From Drosophila pseudoobscura (taxonomy: Eukaryota > Arthropoda > Insecta > Diptera > Drosophilidae): DNA of 64,000 nt. Of this stretch, positions 57,647 to 64,000 are shown piece by piece. The notes below the pieces were generated by a model, which saw nothing but the letters and a program-made list of their open reading frames with translations, was not told the origin of the DNA and made no database searches. How positions within the stretch are numbered: position 1 is the first letter of the stretch; the number at the start of each line of letters is the position of its first letter. The stretch is from assembly GCF_009870125.1 (NCBI RefSeq), contig NC_046683.1, forward strand, positions 39,633,869-39,697,868, written 5' to 3'. Both the position numbers and the translations under genes were made by a program.

Positions 57647-58940
57647 TTTTAGGTTAGGTTAAGGCGGTAGCCGGGGAGGGGGGATAAAAACAGCTCGTTA
57701 CAGTAGGTCCAGCACGGTATCCAGGGCTTCCCCTGGAGTAGTGCGTAGCCCGCCAGTTATGCATAGCTCTGCCATGCGTTGAACTCTACTGAGTCTGTTG
57801 AGACAAGTTCTTTTGTCAAGGGCTGGCCACCATACTACCACTCTATAGAGCATCATTGGTCGTGTGATGGCGGTGTATAGCTTCCGAACTATATACGGGG
57901 CCATTCCCCATTTTAGTCCGATTGCTTTCCTCCACTGTCCACTGTGCACTGTGCATTCTTTACTCTATCCTCTATCCGTTTTAGACGGGTTGACATTTGA
58001 CGGCCTGCATTTGTCTGCCCATCTCGAAATCGTCGTGCGATTACTTGCTATGCACCCACAGTTCGTTCACTGCCACGTTCCATAAGAGGGGCGAGAGGAC
58101 TCCGCCCTGTGGTCTTCACCCTTCCGAAAGGCATGCCGGGATGCACCCGTGGGAGAATACTCCCTCGTTAAATTTTTTGAGCCAATTATTGGTTTTTGGT
58201 CCCACGTGAATCAGTTGGGCAGGGATAATGCCATCTGTCCCCGCAGACTTGTATGGTTTGAAGCTTTTGATCGACCAGAAAATGTTCTCCTGGCTTAGCA
58301 GGTTCAGGATGGCATTTGAGCCGACAGAAGACGGCGCGAAGTATATGGGTCTGTTTTTATCGTAGCCTGGGTAGTGAGTATTAAGGAGCAGATTTAGCGA
58401 CTCATCGCTGGACGTGGTCCAAGATTGGTCGACATTCTTCAAGTAGTCCAGTCTGGGTGTAGTCTTCGAAAGAACTTACGTCAAGAGGCGCGTTTGGCTT
58501 TCCTAAGTTCTTTGTTGTAGGTTGACAGACTGGCCTTGTAATCGGCCCAGTTTTGCTCAACGTTTTCCGCCTTAGCTTTATTGAAGAGTCTCCGGGTGGC
58601 TTTCCGGAGTTCGCCCAGTTTCAGAGTCTACCATTCAGGTTTCTTCCGGGCTCTGTTCTTGCCAGAGGGGCAGGATTTATCGAGCGCTTTAATGCAGGCG
58701 TCGGTGAAGCTCTCCTTCTCGGGTGGGGACTCAGGGAGAACACGACAAAGGCAGTCAGAGTACCGAGTCCAATTTGTCCGCCTGCAGGTCCGGAATTGAA
58801 CTGGCTTCGTTAATGAAGAGGAGAATACAGTTTCCATGATACTGTGGTCCGAGAAGGAGTGTTTTTCCAGGACCTTCCAGGTTACAATGTTCTCCTCTAT
58901 CTCATGAGAGGCAAGCGTGTGGTCCAGGACCTCCTTGTGG
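57647..58940 (-). mobile_element. LOA-like LINE, internally deleted, right flank
   Basis: From the ggttaggttaagg 3' end through the WWPALDKRTCL region (57698-57949), the RT start (58116-58442, minus) and the endonuclease part (58628-58940, with FSDHSIMETVFSS). Positions 57957-58940 are a second copy of 1-960, with a few small extra segments. It is interrupted at 58941 by DINE-1. Confidence 0.78.
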
Positions 58941-59670
58941 TTTTTATACCCGATACTCAAAATGATTATTTTGGTATATTAGATTTGTGGTAAAAAAGGA
59001 TGTGTGTAACGTCCAGAAGGAATCGTTTCCGACCCCATAAAGTATATATATTCTTGATCAGCATCAATAGCCGAGTCGATTGAGCCATGTCTGTCTGTCC
59101 GTCCGTCCGTCCATCCGTCTGACCGTCCCCTTCAGCGCCTAGTGCTCAAAGACTATAAGAGCTAGAGCAACGATGTTTTGGATTCAGACTTCTGTGATAT
59201 GTCACTGCTACAAGAATATTTCAAAACTTTGCCCCGCCCACTTCCGCCCCCACAAAGGGCGAAAATCTGTGGCATCCACAATTTTAAAGATACGAGAAAA
59301 CCAAAAACGCAGAATCGTAGAGAATGACGCCACCCCCTTCCGCCCCCGCAAAGGACGAAAATCTGTTGCATCCACAATATTGTAGATTTGAGAAAACTAA
59401 AAACGCAGAATCATAGATAATGACCATATCTATCAGATTGCTGAATCTGAATCAGATCGGATCATTTTTATAGCCAAAAGGAACAAATCAATTTGCAGTG
59501 GTTACGCAGCGCCCGACGTCACGCTCAGACTGATTTTCTGTCTCTCTCGCACGCACTCTTTGTCGTGTCGTTTAACATTAGCGGCGTCTGCCGGAGGAAA
59601 GCCATACTAAGTATCGGGTATAACTGTAGAGTTGCGGTGTCCGCAGCAACTCACAACGTTCCCCCTCGTT
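58941..59670 (+). mobile_element. DINE-1, apparently complete
   Basis: About 730 bp from tttttatacccgatactcaa to the terminal hairpin (gagttgcgg-tgt-ccgcagcaactc, 59632-59655) and ccccctcgtt. The GTCY microsatellite is at 59088-59115. Two ~120-bp internal repeats each contain ccgccccc-caaag and ggcgaaaatctgt-like strings (about 59245-59320 and 59330-59415). Confidence 0.88.
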
Positions 59671-59861
59671 ATATATATAATTAATCTTAATTGCAGCTTA
59701 TTTGAACATATTATCCTTATTACTTTAGTAGCCTTTATATATGTATATATAACCACTTAGCAGCCATGAGAGCTTGTAGAAAAGTTTAATGAATAAACTG
59801 TTTGTAATGAATTCCCGTTAATTGTTGCCGCTATTAAGTGTAGGCCGTTTAACCCGGGAAT
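59671..59861. other. Short spacer
   Basis: AT-rich, with an atatatata start. Nothing recognisable. Confidence 0.4.
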
Positions 59862-60131
59862 TGTAGTGACCAATATCGGTGCGTGAGTGAACTGTATAGG
59901 TATAAAAACACAAGCCCGGTGATTTAATGTAACTCTTTTTTATTAGCTGCGCGTCCGTCTCTCACAATCGCCATTTACAAAGTGAACTTACTCTCTTATC
60001 GATGTTTCTTATCCGATATCTCACTATTGGTATTTCCCACCGAGTGTATCGATGGTGCGGTAAATACCAATGCGCGCTGTATGCTATTTTAAATACTAGT
60101 TGAATGCCTCACTAATTATTACCTTGCTACA
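59862..60131 (-). repeat. Probable 3' LTR of the gypsy-type element
   Basis: A 270-bp segment bounded by TGTAG and CTACA, the inverted ends expected of an LTR, about 100 bp beyond the pol stop. The minus strand has an AATAAAA string (about 59938-59945) that could be the polyadenylation signal. Boundaries are inferred without the 5' partner. Confidence 0.6.
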
Positions 60132-60230
60132 ATTCGGCCATCCTGACCGGAGTGCTCCTGAACTCCTTACATTTAAGTTAGTTTCTAGATAGGTTGATTT
60201 ATTACAGTTGGGTGTGGTTTACTCTTAAGT

Positions 60231-63200
60231 TTACGTGTTACAATCATTTTCTTCATTTTGATTCCCTGTGACATTTGCATTATTACCATTTTCAATCCAC
60301 GGCTTCATATTTGCCACCGCCCAAACTCCTTTATACGGGATCCTTGATTGTTGAAACCCCTCTACATCTTCTAGCAAATACCTATCATTTTTTAACACCT
60401 TTGATATCTTATAAGGTCCTTTGAACTTCGGGATAAGCTTTTTAGACACCCCTGTATGAGTGTCGAAATTTCTCACCATAACTAGATCATTATCTACGTA
60501 CACGTGTGGCTCCCTTCGCTTTGAATTTGTTGCTTGTTTGTTATAAGATTGTATTTTTTCCTGATGAGTGCCTGCTACTGCTCTAATCTTTTCTATATCC
60601 CTTGATGTCCGCTGTTCGGTTAGTTCGTCTAGATGATCTTTTAGTAAATCTGAAACCTTTCCTTTTTGTACGACCCCAAACAACATTCTGCTCGGGTGTT
60701 CATTAATTGTTCTTTGAATTGTGTTGTTCATCGCGTGTTCTACTGTTTCCACTACCATATCCCAATGTAATCCTTTTTCCGGGTCAACAAGCTTTGCAAT
60801 CATGGGTCCCAAACTTCTGTTCACCCTTTCTACCTGCCCGTTGGCCTGTGGCGACCCTGTTGCTATCTTTACGTGTTTAACATTGCTCTGTTCTAAGAAT
60901 TCTTCAAACTCTTTTGACGTGAAACAGCTTCCTCTGTCTGACACAATGCATCTGGGTCTACTGTAAGCTCGGAAATAATCTTTCATTGCAATTACTGCTT
61001 CCTTTGTGCTAGTGGTTTTGGTCGTATAAAGTCTTACGAATTTGGTGAACGCGTCTATTACTACTAAAACATGTTTGTTGGCCCTGCCTTTATCGACAGG
61101 CCCGAAATGGTCGATATGTACTACCTCGAATGGTCCTGACCCTTTTGGTATGTTGTGTAAAAACCCTTCCTCTTTTCCGTGTTTTGCTGAGTACGCTATG
61201 CATTTTAGACAGTTTTCAATGTGTCGCTTGGCTTTATACCTTACGTTTGAGATCCAGTAGCTTTTCGATATAGCGTCAGTCATCTTGTCTATACCGACGT
61301 GCCCTAGTTCATCGTGGTACTTATAGAGTACGTGGCCTTCCATTTCCTCGGGTACGCAGAATAGGATAGTATTGTTATCTTTTTTCCTGTATATTATTCC
61401 GTTTCTCATCTCATAATGTTTGTGTTCTGATTTCTGTAACGTTTCTCTCAGCTCCATCAGTTTGTTATCTCTGTTTTGGCATATAATTAAATTTTCTTCA
61501 AAGGTGTTTGTGTCTACCGTGAGTATCTGAACGGCTCTGCTTAGCGCATCTACGTGTTGCATTCTACTTCCTGACCTGTGTTCTAACTTGTAGTCATAAT
61601 TTTGTAACTCTAACGCCCAGCGGGCAATGCGTGGATTGAGTTCTTTTTTGTTTAGAGTCATAGTTAGCGCGTTGCAGTCTGTCACTATTTTGAAGGGTAT
61701 GCCTTGCACGTATACTCTAAACCGTTGTAGTGCATAAATTATCGCTAGTGTCTCCAGTTCAAAGCTGTGGTATTTTGCTTCGGTAATTGTTGTCCGCTTG
61801 GAGAAATAAAACACCGGGTGCATTCTGCCATCACCCTTCTTCTGCATTAGAATTGACCCGAAACCTAACGAACTTGCATCGCAATGTAATTCTGTCGGAT
61901 CTCTGGGATTGTAAAGTGCCAAGATCGGTGCTTCCAACAAATTACTTTTGAGTTGTTCGAAACATTCTAGTTCTACGATACCGAATTCAAACTTCCTGTC
62001 TTTTTTGACCAAATCATAAAGGGGCTTAGCTTTCGTAGAAAAATCTTTTACGAACCGTCTAAAGTAAGAACATAACCCTAAGAAACTCTGCACTTCGTTC
62101 GTTTTCGTGGGGACTGGGAACCCTTTTACTGCCTGTAATCCCTTCGTATCTGGTTTAATTCCGTTACCCGATATGGAATAGCCCAGGTACTTAACTTCTG
62201 ACTGTAAGAATTCGCATTTATCAATCCTTAATTCAAGTTTATTCTCTACCAATCGTCTCATCACTTCTTCTAAAATTTCCATGTGACTATCACTATCTTT
62301 TGTTGCTACCATAATATCGTCCATGTATATTATAACTTTGTCTTCCTTTACCATATCTGCAAAAATTTTGTTTGTGAATCTTTGAAACACCGCCGATGCA
62401 TTTCGTAACCCGAACGGCATCCTCAACCATTCGTATTGTCCCATGGGGGTCGTGAACGATGTGTATTTAACTGAATCTTTATGCATAAATACGTGGAAGT
62501 ATCCATTCTTCAGGTCTAACTTGGTGAAAAGTCTTTTCCCTGACAGTTTATCTAGTAGGTCGTCTATAAGAGGTGTTGGGTAATTGTCCTTTATCATACC
62601 TTTATTAAGTGTGCGATAATCGACGCACAGTCTCAACTCTCCCGAATTCTTTTTTACCAGTACTATAGGCGAAACGTATTCTGACTCACTGGTTCTGATG
62701 TAACCTTTTTCTGTGTATTCGTCTATCATTTTCTGTACTTGGGCTTTTTCGCTATACGACAGTCTTCTAGGTGGGCAATGAAACGGTTTTTCGTGTTCGA
62801 AATTCAACTTCATTTCCCACTTGGTTTGTGGTAAGTTTGGTCTTTCTGCGTTTACATACGCTGTCCTAAACATGTATTTAAGTCGTCCTGCGAGTTCTTG
62901 GCTACAATCTGTCCCTACTTTCAACTCCCAGTCGTTTTCTTTGTCTGGATACTGGCTTGGTAGTTCGTTGAAATTGGTTTTTACGCTCTCGCAGGTATCG
63001 CTGTCTTCCAGACACTCAACCATTGCAGAACACTCATTTTCTACCTTGCCTCCACTTTCTACTTCATGCTTATTCTCTTTATCACCCTCATCTTTTACTT
63101 CACATTCATATTCTCCTAAACACTCATTCTCTATTTTCCACTCATTTTTTTCTAAGCACTCATTTTCTCCTAAACACTCATTTTCTTCTAAACACTCATT

Positions 63201-63971
63201 TTCTCCTAAACACTCATTTTTTTCTAAACACTCATTTTCTTCTAAACGCTCATTTTCTCCTAAACACTCATTTTTTATTTCACACTCGTTTTTTGTCTCA
63301 CTCTCCTTCTCCTTGCAAATGTCACTTACAATTTTAAATTTGCATAAATTCATAAAATCCCTACCTAACACAGCCTCATAGCCCATCGACTCGTCTGCCA
63401 CTACTAGTAATTCAAAGTTGATTCGATTTTTGTTAATAATTACAAAACTGGGTATTTTACCAAAGATGTTAAGTTTGCTATTATTTAGTCCAACATAAGC
63501 GTAATCCGCATTTTTATTCAAAATAAATTCAATTGCTCTGTTTTTCTTGTCTTTGTTAAACTTATATAAACTTAAATCATCTTCTTTGATTTCGTTCGAA
63601 CTTAATCGTGAGCGCTCTTCCACTTTATTTAGGTTATTTTCCGACTGGTGCTCTAGACACGATAACTTCATAAAACTTATTGGGCTCCCTGAGTCGATGA
63701 GGCAATCTAAGGACAAGCATTTGTTATTGTAATTGCTAATGTATATATTAAATTTGTATATATAATCGTTATGTACCTTGTACTTCTTTTCGTCACAGTG
63801 TGACACCTGGTGACTCATGCTGCCGCATCCGTAGCACGCTCCTCTTTCGCGCTTGGGCTTGCGGCACTCCCCTGCCACGTGGCCCAAAGAGTTGCAGTTG
63901 TAGCAGCGAATGGGTGTTGGCGAGGCTCCAGTGTTTGCCCCTTCAGTTGAACCGTACTTCTTTGGCAGCAT
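60231..63971 (-). CDS. gag-pol region of the gypsy-type element
   Basis: At least 1246 codons; the frame remains open to the window edge, so the listed start is only the first ATG seen. In order: two CCHC knuckles (CYNCNSLGHVAGEC and CYGCGSMSHQVSHC, about residues 23-58), an aspartic protease with LIDSGSP (about 90), an acidic spacer with tandem NECLGE/NECLEK-type repeats (about 225-290), RT with LRLCVDYRTLNK and YMDD (about 550), RNase H, integrase with its zinc and catalytic core (about 850-1080) and a GPY/F-like segment (FKGPYKISKV). Gag and Pol appear to share one frame here. Confidence 0.9.
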   Translation of the reverse strand: MLPKKYGSTEGANTGASPTPIRCYNCNSLGHVAGECRKPKRERGACYGCGSMSHQVSHCDEKKYKVHNDYIYKFNIYISNYNNKCLSLDCLIDSGSPISFMKLSCLEHQSENNLNKVEERSRLSSNEIKEDDLSLYKFNKDKKNRAIEFILNKNADYAYVGLNNSKLNIFGKIPSFVIINKNRINFELLVVADESMGYEAVLGRDFMNLCKFKIVSDICKEKESETKNECEIKNECLGENERLEENECLEKNECLGENECLEENECLGENECLEKNEWKIENECLGEYECEVKDEGDKENKHEVESGGKVENECSAMVECLEDSDTCESVKTNFNELPSQYPDKENDWELKVGTDCSQELAGRLKYMFRTAYVNAERPNLPQTKWEMKLNFEHEKPFHCPPRRLSYSEKAQVQKMIDEYTEKGYIRTSESEYVSPIVLVKKNSGELRLCVDYRTLNKGMIKDNYPTPLIDDLLDKLSGKRLFTKLDLKNGYFHVFMHKDSVKYTSFTTPMGQYEWLRMPFGLRNASAVFQRFTNKIFADMVKEDKVIIYMDDIMVATKDSDSHMEILEEVMRRLVENKLELRIDKCEFLQSEVKYLGYSISGNGIKPDTKGLQAVKGFPVPTKTNEVQSFLGLCSYFRRFVKDFSTKAKPLYDLVKKDRKFEFGIVELECFEQLKSNLLEAPILALYNPRDPTELHCDASSLGFGSILMQKKGDGRMHPVFYFSKRTTITEAKYHSFELETLAIIYALQRFRVYVQGIPFKIVTDCNALTMTLNKKELNPRIARWALELQNYDYKLEHRSGSRMQHVDALSRAVQILTVDTNTFEENLIICQNRDNKLMELRETLQKSEHKHYEMRNGIIYRKKDNNTILFCVPEEMEGHVLYKYHDELGHVGIDKMTDAISKSYWISNVRYKAKRHIENCLKCIAYSAKHGKEEGFLHNIPKGSGPFEVVHIDHFGPVDKGRANKHVLVVIDAFTKFVRLYTTKTTSTKEAVIAMKDYFRAYSRPRCIVSDRGSCFTSKEFEEFLEQSNVKHVKIATGSPQANGQVERVNRSLGPMIAKLVDPEKGLHWDMVVETVEHAMNNTIQRTINEHPSRMLFGVVQKGKVSDLLKDHLDELTEQRTSRDIEKIRAVAGTHQEKIQSYNKQATNSKRREPHVYVDNDLVMVRNFDTHTGVSKKLIPKFKGPYKISKVLKNDRYLLEDVEGFQQSRIPYKGVWAVANMKPWIENGNNANVTGNQNEENDCNT

Positions 63972-64000
63972 GATCTTCTCGAACGCCTTGAGTAGTTGAT

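Larger units (their letters stand above)
59862..64000 (-). mobile_element. Ty3/gypsy-type LTR retrotransposon, partial in window
   Basis: A minus-strand LTR element. Its 3' LTR lies at the low-coordinate end, followed by a gag-pol frame that runs off the right edge. The visible part looks whole, with no break seen in the long frame, so the copy is probably recent. Domain order (protease, RT, RNase H, integrase with a GPY/F-like tail) places it in Ty3/gypsy. The 5' LTR and most of gag are outside the window, so end-to-end state and target duplication cannot be judged. Confidence 0.88.

Noticed and set aside
1-64000. tRNA, rRNA, riboswitch or bacterial operon features
   Set aside because: None was seen; the sequence is clearly insect, with transposons and a eukaryotic exonuclease family.

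Overview
The window is eukaryotic, repeat-rich insect DNA, almost certainly Drosophila and most likely from the obscura group. The reasons are many DINE-1/INE-1 (Helentron-derived) copies, LOA-, I- and R1-type LINEs, and a Snipper/ERI1-type exonuclease. The species assignment is inference.

The centre is an amplified locus. An ERI1-family DEDDh 3'-5' exonuclease gene occurs eleven times, always on the minus strand, in near-identical units. Units start at about 6581 (U1), 10205 (U2), 13400 (U3), 16595 (U4), 23956 (U5, truncated), 35595 (U6, truncated), 37743 (U7), 41346 (U8), 44982 (U9), 48619 (U10) and 52254 (U11). U2 and U3 are exactly 3195 bp; U8-U10 are 3635-3637 bp. The difference is mainly a ~465-bp DINE-1 copy, present in U1 and U7-U11 and reduced to a scar in U2-U4. 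A complete unit reads, on the plus map: a broken fragment of an unidentified second host gene, spacer, DINE-1 or its scar, an old ~210-250-bp minor tandem repeat, the exonuclease, its leader with a DRE-like box, and a 239-bp TTAA-flanked MITE. Ten exonuclease copies are full length (223 codons); U7 has a 20-codon in-frame deletion. All eleven keep the five catalytic residues.

The array is broken by two related ~6.1-6.3-kb blocks (A 19771-26088, B 31609-37727). Each joins material matching the right flank of the array (56946-58320) to material matching its left flank (4470-6560) before re-entering a truncated unit. This is what a junction between two copies of a larger repeat (left flank + array + right flank) would look like. 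A full-length LOA-type LINE (26089-31594, 13-bp target duplication, open ORF2) inserted later, exactly between A and B.

The left flank (1-6580) is a graveyard of LINE pieces (LOA-like, Jockey-like, R1-like) and DINE-1. The right flank (55812-59861) holds two large DINE-1 copies, an I-type ORF1 piece and an LOA-like piece that is a second copy of positions 1-960. From 59862 to the window end lies a Ty3/gypsy-type LTR retrotransposon on the minus strand, running off the edge.

The functional genes are therefore the exonuclease copies plus transposon ORFs. I see no tRNA, rRNA, CRISPR or single-copy housekeeping gene. The likely biology is copy-number amplification of an RNA-processing exonuclease, with a dead passenger gene fragment and transposons carried along.
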